A stretch of 64,000 bases of DNA from Xanthobacteraceae bacterium (GTDB lineage: Bacteria; Pseudomonadota; Alphaproteobacteria; Rhizobiales; Xanthobacteraceae), in NCBI GenBank assembly GCA_031291475.1, contig JARLIY010000103.1, positions 1-64,000 of the forward strand, given 5' to 3'. How positions within the stretch are numbered: position 1 is the stretch's first letter; each line of letters opens with the position of its first letter. Shown one piece after another: positions 47,195-54,410 of this stretch. The position numbers and the translations under genes were made by a program. Under the pieces are notes generated by a model. It saw nothing but the letters and a program-made list of their open reading frames with translations. It ran no database searches and was not told the DNA's origin.

Positions 47195-47223
47195 ATTTTA
47201 CAGTAATTACAAAAGGGTGTCGC
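47195..47223 (-). promoter_or_regulatory. Predicted fds operon promoter
   Basis: On the minus strand GCGACA (47223-47218) and TAAAAT (47200-47195) are spaced by exactly 17 bp, 4 and 5 of 6 matches to sigma70. The region 47181-47235 is the most AT-rich stretch between the two divergent operons. A start near 47188 would give a leader of about 24 nt. Confidence 0.5.
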
Positions 47224-47442
47224 ATAAAATGGAATTTCGCCGCAGCTTCACTTTCGCGGTGCAGCAGCGACCTCGCCAGCCTTCACTTCGTATGGCCATG
47301 GGCGTTGGCCCGTCAGGCGGGGGTTCGGTTAACGGCCAAACCAGCGACCGCGCTTCGATCGGCGAAACAGCACGCCTTCCACCGCGGGCTGCTTTAGGGC
47401 TCCGGCGGCGCTATGCTGCGGTCGCCCCCAGGGAGGCTGATT

Positions 47443-48801
47443 GTGCAGAAACTCGCCGTTCGCTCCGACTTTTCGATTCCCGCCGGTCCCAATTTCGCCT
47501 CGTCGCTTTCGAGCGATGTGGCGGTCGCCGGCAAATATCTCTCCGAAGTCGAAGCGGCGTTGCAGGAGCTAAAGGTCAAGCGCAAGGGCGAGGAAGAGAC
47601 CGAAACCGCCGCGCTCAAAGCCCATGCCCGCGAGGTGAAGGAGCGGTTTTTCCGGCGTCATGCAGCGGCCGTGTACGATGAAGTGACGGATCATTGCACG
47701 CGCAGTGTGCGGGTGTCCGAGCTGCTGGCGGCCGCGTCCGCCCGTTACCCGGCGCTGCTGCCGTCGCGCGCGCAGATCGACGCAGAGCGGGCGCTGTTGC
47801 GGCAGAGCGCCAAGGAAGGACGCGAGCTCGATCAGGGACTGTTCATTGCGCATGTGCTCGCGGACGAGCGCCGCGGCATGCATCTGATCCATGCGATGCT
47901 CAAGCCCAAGCGCGAAGCGCTCGAGCAGCTCGCCAAATTCCGCCGCAGCGGTTTTGTCGATCTCGGGGAAGCCAAGGCCGAGCGCAAAGGCAAAATCGGT
48001 TACGTCACGCTGACCAATACCAAATTCCTCAACGCCGAAGACGACCGCGCCACCGCGGCGCTGGAAACCGCGGTCGATCTGGTGTTGCTCGACGACGCGA
48101 TCGAAGTCGGTGTGCTGCGTGGCGGCGTGGTGCAGCATCCGAAATATGCCGGCCGCCGCATCTTCAATGCCGGCATCAATCTCACGCACCTTTATTACGG
48201 CCAAATCTCGTTCGTTGATTTTTTCATGGAGCGCGAGCTCGGACTGCTGCACAAGATCTATCGCGGCCATTGGCGTTCGGATTCCTACGACGAACAGTTC
48301 GAGGATTATTCCGAGAAGCCATGGGTCGCCGCGGTCGAAGCCTTCGCCATCGGCGGCGGCTGCCAGCTCCTCTGCGTCTTCGATCGCGTGCTCGCCGAGC
48401 CCGGTTCGTATTTCAACCTTCCGGCAAGCAAAGAGGGCTTTATCCCCGGCGCGGCCAACCTGCGGTTTCCGCGGCTGGTCGGCATCAAGCTGGCGCGCGA
48501 GGGCATCTTCTTCGAACGCGTCTTCTACGCGGAGACGCGGGATGGGCGGATGATCTGCGACGAGGTTGTTCCCGCCGCCGCGATGGACCAAGCGATCGAG
48601 CGCAACGCCCTGCAACTCGTCCGCGCCGGAATGACGAGCGCGGTCGCCAACCGCAAGGCGCTGCGCGTCGCGCAGGAGCCCCTGGCGGTTTTTCGGCGCT
48701 ATATGGCGACCTATGCGCGGCAGCAAAGCCTGTGCCTCTACGATCCGAAGCTCATCGAGAACCTGGAACGCAGCTGGAATCCCGGCAGCCGGCATTTGTG
48801 A
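47443..48801 (+). CDS. DpgC-like cofactor-independent dioxygenase (crotonase superfamily)
   Basis: A 452-residue protein resembling (3,5-dihydroxyphenyl)acetyl-CoA 1,2-dioxygenase. An N-terminal all-helical region (about 1-190) precedes a crotonase domain. Characteristic blocks are FLNAEDDRATAALETAVD (about 196-213), FNAGINLTHLYYGQISFVDF (about 243-262), IGGGCQ with Gln308 (the counterpart of the catalytic Gln of DpgC) and EGFIPGAANLRFPRLVG (about 328-344). DpgC cleaves an aryl-acetyl-CoA with O2 to an aryl glyoxylate and CoA without metal or flavin. I choose GTG at 47443, 6 nt after GGGAGG; an ATG 30 bp upstream lacks a site. It heads an operon with a thioesterase and an acyl-CoA ligase. In proteobacteria the true substrate is unknown to me; no polyketide genes for dihydroxyphenylglycine are near. 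Confidence 0.82.
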   Translation: MQKLAVRSDFSIPAGPNFASSLSSDVAVAGKYLSEVEAALQELKVKRKGEEETETAALKAHAREVKERFFRRHAAAVYDEVTDHCTRSVRVSELLAAASARYPALLPSRAQIDAERALLRQSAKEGRELDQGLFIAHVLADERRGMHLIHAMLKPKREALEQLAKFRRSGFVDLGEAKAERKGKIGYVTLTNTKFLNAEDDRATAALETAVDLVLLDDAIEVGVLRGGVVQHPKYAGRRIFNAGINLTHLYYGQISFVDFFMERELGLLHKIYRGHWRSDSYDEQFEDYSEKPWVAAVEAFAIGGGCQLLCVFDRVLAEPGSYFNLPASKEGFIPGAANLRFPRLVGIKLAREGIFFERVFYAETRDGRMICDEVVPAAAMDQAIERNALQLVRAGMTSAVANRKALRVAQEPLAVFRRYMATYARQQSLCLYDPKLIENLERSWNPGSRHL

Positions 48802-48813
48802 ATTGCATCGACG

Positions 48814-49212
48814 ATGGACGCTTCCGAAACCGTGGCGGCTCCGACGCCGGAACTAAGCTCGGTCACACGGGTGACTGTCGAGCCGAAAGACACCGTCGGC
48901 GCACTCGTCCCCGGCATGCCGCCCGTGGCGGCGACGCCTTATCTCGTCACCGTGGCCGAACTCGCCTGCGGCCGTCTGGTGCAAGGTCTTTTGCAACCGG
49001 GGCAGATCACGGTCGGAAGCCGCGTCGTCATCGACCATCTGGGGCCGAGCAAAGTGGGCGCCGAATTGGTGCTCAAGACCACGCTGGTGCAGCGCGAGAA
49101 GAATCGTTTCAGATTTTCGGTCCGCATCGAAGACGGCGACCGTACCGTGGCGATGATGGAGCACGAGCGCGCCGCCGTCTTGCTTGAGAAAATCATGAAG
49201 GCGCTGGGCTAG
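48814..49212 (+). CDS. FlK-type hot-dog thioesterase
   Basis: A 132-residue single hot-dog fold protein. The triad of fluoroacetyl-CoA thioesterase FlK (Thr42, Glu50, His76) is matched at Thr41 (VAATPYL), Glu49 (VAELAC) and His75 (VIDHLG), a one-residue offset through the motif. The block GQITVGSRVVIDHLGPSKVG and the C-terminal EHERAAVL are also family-like. It probably hydrolyses an acyl-CoA made or left by the neighbouring dioxygenase or ligase. Fluoroacetate specificity is not implied, since most FlK homologues are of unknown substrate. It starts 12 bp after the dioxygenase stop. Confidence 0.8.
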   Translation: MDASETVAAPTPELSSVTRVTVEPKDTVGALVPGMPPVAATPYLVTVAELACGRLVQGLLQPGQITVGSRVVIDHLGPSKVGAELVLKTTLVQREKNRFRFSVRIEDGDRTVAMMEHERAAVLLEKIMKALG

Positions 49213-49244
49213 GCATCAAGCCGCCACGGGAGGAACTGAAGCTC

Positions 49245-50732
49245 ATGCGGACGATCGCGGAAATGCTGCGTTGGCGGGCACGCCGCCATCCCTCGCTGGA
49301 GGCGGTCTGGTTCGACGGCAAATCGCAGACCTTCGCCGGGCTCGACGAGTCGAGCTCGCAGCTCGCGGCGGGCCTGGTCGAGACGCTTGGATTAAAGCCG
49401 GGCGACCGCGTCAGCATTCTGGACAAGAACAGCGCCGCTTATTTCGAATTGTTCTTCGCGCTCGATAAGGCCGGCCTGGTCGCGGCGCCGATCAATTGGC
49501 GGCTCACGCCGCATGAGGTGAGGCAGATCATCGACGATATCAAACCGAAGCTCATCGTCACGGGAGCCGAGTTCAAGGCGCACGCCGCCGCCGCGGGCAT
49601 GCCGACCATGACGTTCGACGATTTGCCGCGTGGCGGCGCCGATCCGATGCGTGACGTCGACGGAGCCGTGTGTTGCCAATTCTGCACCTCGGGCACGACC
49701 GGCCTTCCCAAGGGCGCGATGCTCACCGGGTGGAATTTGCTCAATGTCGGTTTTTGCGGCGCGCTCGAAAATAACGAGATGCGCGAAGGCGGTCGCTCGC
49801 TGGTATGCCTGCCGCTGTTTCATATCGGTGGCACCATTTGGGCGATCTGGGCGATGCAAACGGGATCGACCGTCAGCATCGTGCGCGACCCCCTGCCGGA
49901 CGTGCTCCTCAAGACTATGGTGGAGCAGCGGATCGAGAGCGCGCTTCTGGTGCCGACGCTGATGTTGCTCATGACCGAGCTGCCAGGCGCGCGTTCCGCC
50001 GATTTTTCGGCGCTTAAGCTCATCAGCTATGGCACCGCGCCGATTTCGCCCGACTTGCTGCGCCGTTCGATCGAGACTTTCAAATGCCGCTTCTTGCAGG
50101 TTTACGGCCTGACCGAGACGACCGGCCCGTTCACCGCGCTCTCCCACGAAGAGCATGTCGGCGAGCGGCTCCTCTCCTGCGGGCGGCCGATGCTCGGCGG
50201 CCGCGTGCGCATTGTCGATTCCGATGACAACGACCTGCCGCCCTACAAAGTCGGCGAGATCCTCTATCAGGGCGAAAATCTGATGGCTGGCTATTGGGCG
50301 CGCCCCGACGCGACGGCGCAGGCCATCCGCGGCGGCTGGTTTCACACCGGCGACGCCGGTTACGTGGATGAGGAGGGCTTCATCTTCCTCAAGGACCGCA
50401 TCAAGGACGTGATCATCACCGGCAGCGAAAACGTCTATCCGGCCGAGGTCGAGGCCGTGCTGATGGGCCATCCCGAAGTGCTGGAATGCGCCGTGATCAG
50501 CGTGCCGGATGCAAAATGGGGCGAAACGGTCAAGGCGGTGGTGGTCCGGCGCGCGGGGACCAGCTTGAGCGAAACTTCGCTGATCGAATGGAGCCGTGAC
50601 AAGCTCGCCGGGTTCAAGCGGCCGCGCTCAGTCGATTTCGTCGATACGTTGCCGCGCAATGCCAGCGGCAAGCTTCTGAAACGCACGCTGCGAGAACCTT
50701 ATTGGGCGGGCTATACGCGCCGGGTCAATTGA
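49245..50732 (+). CDS. Acyl-CoA ligase (AMP-binding, class I adenylating)
   Basis: A 495-residue ANL enzyme. CTSGTTGLPKGAMLTGWN (about 148-165) is the P-loop, LQVYGLTETTGPFTAL (about 284-299) is A5, GWFHTGDAGYVDEEGF (about 365-380) is A7, and the catalytic Lys lies in PRNASGKLLKR (about 470-480). The length fits short-chain or aryl-CoA ligases rather than the long-chain enzyme at 30 kb. It comes 32 bp after the thioesterase, with GGGAGGA upstream. It should supply the CoA thioester that the DpgC-like dioxygenase consumes. Confidence 0.88.
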   Translation: MRTIAEMLRWRARRHPSLEAVWFDGKSQTFAGLDESSSQLAAGLVETLGLKPGDRVSILDKNSAAYFELFFALDKAGLVAAPINWRLTPHEVRQIIDDIKPKLIVTGAEFKAHAAAAGMPTMTFDDLPRGGADPMRDVDGAVCCQFCTSGTTGLPKGAMLTGWNLLNVGFCGALENNEMREGGRSLVCLPLFHIGGTIWAIWAMQTGSTVSIVRDPLPDVLLKTMVEQRIESALLVPTLMLLMTELPGARSADFSALKLISYGTAPISPDLLRRSIETFKCRFLQVYGLTETTGPFTALSHEEHVGERLLSCGRPMLGGRVRIVDSDDNDLPPYKVGEILYQGENLMAGYWARPDATAQAIRGGWFHTGDAGYVDEEGFIFLKDRIKDVIITGSENVYPAEVEAVLMGHPEVLECAVISVPDAKWGETVKAVVVRRAGTSLSETSLIEWSRDKLAGFKRPRSVDFVDTLPRNASGKLLKRTLREPYWAGYTRRVN

Positions 50733-50776
50733 ACCGCGCCCATTGGTGAAGTTGCCGTACAAACACAGGGAAAAAC

Positions 50777-51388
50777 ATGAAAGTTGCTTTGATTGGAGCT
50801 ACCGGAAACGTCGGCTCGCGCATATTGGCCGAGCTTCTCTCCCGCAAACACACCGTTACCGCCATCGCCCGCCACCCGGAAAAAGCGCCGGCGCGACCGG
50901 GCGTCACCGCCAAGCGCGGCGACGTATTCGACAAGGCGGGTCTGACCGCTTTGCTGGCCGGCCATGACGCAGCGATTAGCGCGGTTCGCTTTTCCGGCTC
51001 CGACCCGCGAACGCTCATCGATGCGGTGAAGGCCGCCGGGCTACGTCGTTATCTGGTCGTCGGCGGAGCGGGCAGCCTCGAAGTAGCGCCCGGCAAAAAG
51101 CTGATCCATACGCCGGAATTCCCGGCGGCCTATAAACCCGAAGCGGGCAAAGGCGGCGAATTTCTGCAGCTGTTGCGCGCAGAGAAGGACCTCGATTGGA
51201 TCTTCCTGTCCCCTTCCGCCATGATCGCGGCGGGCCAGCGGACCGGTAAATTCCGCCTCGGCGGCGACCAACTCCTTACCGACGCAAGCGGCAAGAGCAG
51301 CATTTCTTACGAGGATTTCGCCGTCGCTCTTGTCGATGAGCTGGAGCGGCCTGCCCATTCCCGCCGGCGCTTTACGGTCGGCTATTGA
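50777..51388 (+). CDS. NAD(P)-binding Rossmann-fold protein (NmrA/atypical SDR-like)
   Basis: A 203-residue atypical SDR. GATGNVGSRI (residues 7-16) is the dinucleotide motif; VVGGAGSLEV (about 94-103) and WIFLSPSAMI (about 143-152) are typical of the YwnB/NAD(P)H-binding group. There is no Tyr-X3-Lys catalytic pair in the usual place, so it may be a reductase of unusual mechanism or a sensor. AGGGA precedes the ATG. It is 44 bp after the ligase on the same strand and may be the end of that operon or independent. It is 125 bp upstream of coxC. Confidence 0.85.
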   Translation: MKVALIGATGNVGSRILAELLSRKHTVTAIARHPEKAPARPGVTAKRGDVFDKAGLTALLAGHDAAISAVRFSGSDPRTLIDAVKAAGLRRYLVVGGAGSLEVAPGKKLIHTPEFPAAYKPEAGKGGEFLQLLRAEKDLDWIFLSPSAMIAAGQRTGKFRLGGDQLLTDASGKSSISYEDFAVALVDELERPAHSRRRFTVGY

Positions 51389-51452
51389 GGCTGGGCTCCG
51401 GCAGCGACCCGAAACCGGCGGGAGAGGCCTCGGCGTCCGGCCAAAATTACTC

Positions 51453-51458
51453 TATAAT
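51453..51458 (+). promoter_or_regulatory. Perfect -10 box upstream of coxC
   Basis: TATAAT at 51453-51458, 55 bp before the coxC ATG, in an AT-rich patch. No good -35 box is seen at 16-18 bp, so an activator may be needed. Confidence 0.35.
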
Positions 51459-51513
51459 CGTTCAGACCCGATGGGGTGAAGTAAGCCGTCCCAACAGCGA
51501 AGGGATTGACGGC

Positions 51514-52779
51514 ATGCCGGTGACTTACGAGACGTGGCTCGTCTTGCTCTCGATCGTCATGGCGGTCCAGGGCGCCTATGTGGGATTGAGCCTCGCCGTG
51601 CAGATTGGGGAAGCGACCGGGATGCGCAGGCGGCTGTTGCTTGCCGGCGCCACGGTTTCGCTCGCGGTCGCCATCTGGACCATGCATTTTGTCGGCATGC
51701 TTGCGGTGCGGCTGCCGTTTCAGGTCGATTACCTGGTTTTGCCGACATTATTGTCCTTCCTGGTCTGCGCGATCGTGGTTGGAGCCGCGGTCTATGCCAC
51801 GAGCTCCGGTCCGTTGACGCTGCTGCGCCTGACCCTGTCCTCTTGCCTGATGGGCGGCGGCATTTTCGCCATGCACTACATCGGCATGAGTGCGCTCGAT
51901 GCGAGCGCCTACATGATCCACGATCCGGTTTACGTCGCCGCCAGCATGGCTATTGCGATCGCCGCATCCGGGCTCGCGTTGTGGCTGGCGACCGGGCGGG
52001 GAGGGCGCCCACCGCTGATCCTTTCCGCAGTGGCGTTCGGCGTCGCAGTCTCTGGCATGCACTATACGGCGATGGGCGGCGTCTCAGTCTATGCCTTCGT
52101 CACCGCCTCATCGGGAGCGCCGGCGTTATCGACCGACCTGCTTGCCATCGTGGTCGCGGTCGTGGCGTTTTGCATTTCCGGAATATTTCTCTTGCTGCTC
52201 CTGCCCGATTCCACGCGCTCGCTGCCGCAACCGCTCCCGGCCTCAAGCGACGAATTCCGGCCGAACGCGGCTGCCGAAATGGCGCCGGTGCATGCGACAT
52301 TGCCGGCGGCGTCCGACACTGGCGGCGACAGTCCGGAATTCGGCCGTGGAACCTATTCGCCGCTCGGCGGCGCCGGCGCGCCGCCCCGGCGCTTCGCGCG
52401 GCATCTGCCGATCGAACGCGACGGCGGCACGCATTTTCTCGCTGTCGAGCAGGTGGTCGCCGTCCACGCCAACGCGCATTACACCTACATCTTCGACGGC
52501 AACGACAAGCTGTTTTGTCCGCTCGCCATCGGCGATGTGGAGTCGCGCCTAGACAATAGTCGCTTCGTGCGCGTTCACCGGAGCCATATCGTCAATATCG
52601 ATCGCGTCGTCGGCTACAAGCGTTCCGGGGACAACGAGCTGGTCGAGATGGCGGCCCCGCACCATTACCTCGTGCCGGTGAGCCGCAGCCGCATCGGCGC
52701 GCTGAAGTCGCGGGTCGCTACGCTCAACGGCGCCGACCTGGCCTTCGCGCCACGACGGCGGCATTTCGCATCGCAATAA
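51514..52779 (+). CDS. coxC: MHYT-LytTR membrane-bound regulator CoxC
   Basis: A 421-residue protein. The N-terminal half (about 1-240) is an MHYT sensor domain with seven hydrophobic segments and three characteristic motifs, MHFVGM, MHYIGM and MHYTAM (near residues 57, 121 and 183), proposed to bind metal and sense a diatomic gas. After a Pro/Ala-rich linker comes a LytTR DNA-binding domain (about 297-405; AVEQVVAVHANAHYTYIF, RFVRVHRSHIVNIDRV). This architecture is that of CoxC and CoxH of the Oligotropha carboxidovorans cox cluster. It sits directly before coxMSL, where coxC is expected, and may bind the repeats at 52.8 kb. The ATG at 51514 follows AAGGG. Confidence 0.9.
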   Translation: MPVTYETWLVLLSIVMAVQGAYVGLSLAVQIGEATGMRRRLLLAGATVSLAVAIWTMHFVGMLAVRLPFQVDYLVLPTLLSFLVCAIVVGAAVYATSSGPLTLLRLTLSSCLMGGGIFAMHYIGMSALDASAYMIHDPVYVAASMAIAIAASGLALWLATGRGGRPPLILSAVAFGVAVSGMHYTAMGGVSVYAFVTASSGAPALSTDLLAIVVAVVAFCISGIFLLLLLPDSTRSLPQPLPASSDEFRPNAAAEMAPVHATLPAASDTGGDSPEFGRGTYSPLGGAGAPPRRFARHLPIERDGGTHFLAVEQVVAVHANAHYTYIFDGNDKLFCPLAIGDVESRLDNSRFVRVHRSHIVNIDRVVGYKRSGDNELVEMAAPHHYLVPVSRSRIGALKSRVATLNGADLAFAPRRRHFASQ

Positions 52780-52809
52780 GGCCGGGCTGCTGAGGGTCAC
52801 TTCCCTCCG

Positions 52810-52832
52810 TTGCGTCAGTGAGGCTGACGCAA
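52810..52832. promoter_or_regulatory. Hyphenated palindrome 1 in the coxC-coxM spacer
   Basis: TTGCGTCAG (52810-52818), 5-nt centre, CTGACGCAA (52824-52832): a perfect 9-bp inverted repeat, 30 bp after the coxC stop. It lacks a T-run, so an operator is likelier than a terminator. Confidence 0.5.
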
Positions 52833-52899
52833 TTCGTGCGGTGTTGCCGCCATTGGTGCGGCAACCGGTCCATTGGTGCATCGGCAAGTCGCTGGTGCA
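52831..52899 (+). promoter_or_regulatory. Four direct repeats on a 20-bp period upstream of coxM
   Basis: The decamers AATTCGTGCG (52831), CATTGGTGCG (52851), CATTGGTGCA (52871) and CGCTGGTGCA (52890) are spaced 20, 20 and 19 bp, i.e. two helical turns. LytTR proteins bind direct repeats about two turns apart, and a LytTR protein is encoded immediately upstream. They lie 126-194 bp before the coxM start. A promoter downstream is not clear by consensus, as expected if activation is needed. Confidence 0.5.
52843..52865. promoter_or_regulatory. Hyphenated palindrome 2 in the coxC-coxM spacer
   Basis: GTTGCCGC (52843-52850), 7-nt centre, GCGGCAAC (52858-52865): a perfect 8-bp inverted repeat overlapping the second direct repeat. 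It may be a second operator or a consequence of the repeats. Confidence 0.4.
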
Positions 52900-53024
52900 G
52901 CGGCGCTTGCTGCTGCGACGCACAACTCGGCAGGTTTAGTTTAGCAACTGGCGGTATTGCGCGTGTTTCCCATCGGCCCCTGGTGATGACCCTGGGCCGA
53001 CGAACGGCGCGAGGGAGGATGCCC

Positions 53025-53891
53025 ATGATACCAGGCGCTTTCGCCTATCATCGTCCGACATCGGTCAAGGAAGCTGTCGGCCTGCTCGCCCAACTGGGTG
53101 ACGGGGGCCGCGCGCTTGCCGGCGGCCACAGCCTCATTCCGATGATGAAGCTGCGCCTGGCGACGCCGGCGCATCTTGTCGATCTGGCCGGCATTGCCGA
53201 GCTCAAAGGCGCGCGCGCCGACGGCAACGACATCGTCATCGGTGCCATGACGACGCAGCACGAATTGATCGGCTCCGACCTTCTTGGCACGAAGCTTCCG
53301 ATCCTGCGCGAGACCTCCGAGCAGATCTCCGATCCGCAGGTGCGCTACCTCGGCACGCTCGGCGGCAATGTCGCCAACGGCGATCCTGGCAACGACATGC
53401 CGGCGGTGATGATGTGCCTTGGCGCGACCTATCACGTCATGGGCAAAAGCGGCGAACGCCGCATCGCCGCCCGCGATTTCTATCAGGGCGCCTATTTTAC
53501 CGCGCTGGAAGCGGGCGATGTACTCACCGCTATTCGCATTCCGGTGCCGCCGGCCGGTCACGGTTACGCCTACGAAAAACTCAAGCGCAAGATCGGCGAT
53601 TACGCTACCGCCGCCGCCGCAGTCGTTCTTACCATGACCGGCGGCAAGGTCGGCACCTGTTCGATCGGCCTGACCAACGTCGCCGAAACGCCGTTATGGG
53701 CGGAGGAAGCGGCCAAGATCCTCGTCGGCTCTGCGCTCGATGCGGCGACGGTGAAAAAAGCCGTGGCCGCCGCCGAGGCGATTACCGCGCCCGCCGCCGA
53801 CGCCCGCGGGCCCGCGCAATACCGCACGAAGATGGCGGGCGTGATGCTCACGCGCGCGCTCGCCCGCGCCAAAGCCCGCGCTCGCGGCTGA
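53025..53891 (+). CDS. coxM: Aerobic CO dehydrogenase medium (FAD) subunit
   Basis: A 288-residue flavoprotein, the length I recall for Oligotropha CoxM. The FAD-binding motifs are AGGHS in RALAGGHSLIPMMKLR (near residue 32) and TLGGNVANGDPGNDMPA (near residue 112). It takes electrons from the CoxS clusters and passes them to the quinone pool. Start ATG 53025 is 6 nt after GGGAGG; an ATG at 53019 abuts that site and is less likely. It is first of coxM-S-L-D-E-F. Confidence 0.95.
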   Translation: MIPGAFAYHRPTSVKEAVGLLAQLGDGGRALAGGHSLIPMMKLRLATPAHLVDLAGIAELKGARADGNDIVIGAMTTQHELIGSDLLGTKLPILRETSEQISDPQVRYLGTLGGNVANGDPGNDMPAVMMCLGATYHVMGKSGERRIAARDFYQGAYFTALEAGDVLTAIRIPVPPAGHGYAYEKLKRKIGDYATAAAAVVLTMTGGKVGTCSIGLTNVAETPLWAEEAAKILVGSALDAATVKKAVAAAEAITAPAADARGPAQYRTKMAGVMLTRALARAKARARG

Positions 53892-53909
53892 CGGGAAGGA
53901 TCAAAGGCC

Positions 53910-54410
53910 ATGGCCAAGTCGCAAGTCTCCATGAAGGTGAACGGCAAGACCATCGAAGCTTTGGTCGAGCCGCGCACCCTTCTCATCCACTTCTTGCGCG
54001 ACCAGCAGAACATCACGGGTCCGCATATCGGCTGTGAAACCAGCCACTGCGGCGCTTGCACGGTCGATCTCGACGGCAAGTCGGTGAAGTCCTGCACCGT
54101 CTTCGCGGTTCAGGCGAACGGCGCCGACATCCGCACCATCGAGGGCATCGCTAATCCCGACGGCACGTTGCACGCCCTGCAGGAAGGGTTCCGCGAAATG
54201 CACGGACTGCAATGCGGGTTCTGCACGCCGGGAATGATCACGCGCGCCTACCGGCTCCTTCAGGAGAACAAAAATCCCTCCGAGGAGGAAATCCGTATGG
54301 GCATTTCCGGCAACCTTTGCCGTTGCACCGGTTATCAGAACATCGTCAAAGCCATTCAATTCGCCGCCGCCAAGCTCAACGGCGTGGCGTTCCAGGAGGC
54401 CGCAGAATGA
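53910..54410 (+). CDS. coxS: Aerobic CO dehydrogenase small (Fe-S) subunit
   Basis: A 166-residue protein with two [2Fe-2S] sites. The plant-type site has Cys42, Cys47, Cys50 and Cys62 ([14 protein letters not shown] and SC), and the second has CGFCTPGM (about 102-109) with CRCTG (about 137-141). Length and Cys numbering agree with the Oligotropha subunit as I recall it. It links the Mo/Cu site in CoxL to FAD in CoxM. It starts 18 bp after coxM, and its stop overlaps the coxL start. Confidence 0.96.
   Translation: MAKSQVSMKVNGKTIEALVEPRTLLIHFLRDQQNITGPHIGCETSHCGACTVDLDGKSVKSCTVFAVQANGADIRTIEGIANPDGTLHALQEGFREMHGLQCGFCTPGMITRAYRLLQENKNPSEEEIRMGISGNLCRCTGYQNIVKAIQFAAAKLNGVAFQEAAE

Noticed and set aside
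47221-47442. Possible small coding frame between fdsG and the dioxygenase gene
   Set aside because: Frames starting near 47229 run into the dioxygenase gene in the wrong frame, lack a ribosome site and show only Arg-rich low-information sequence.
48814-49212. Fluoroacetate resistance gene (flK)
   Set aside because: The triad is conserved, but the genomic context is an aryl-CoA-like operon and no fluorinase or dehalogenase is present. FlK-type homologues are widespread with other substrates.
52949-52960. Sigma54-like TGGC...TTGC upstream of coxM
   Set aside because: TGGC (52949-52952) and TTGC (52957-52960) are only 4 bp apart; the sigma54 -24/-12 elements need about 7 bp between these blocks.
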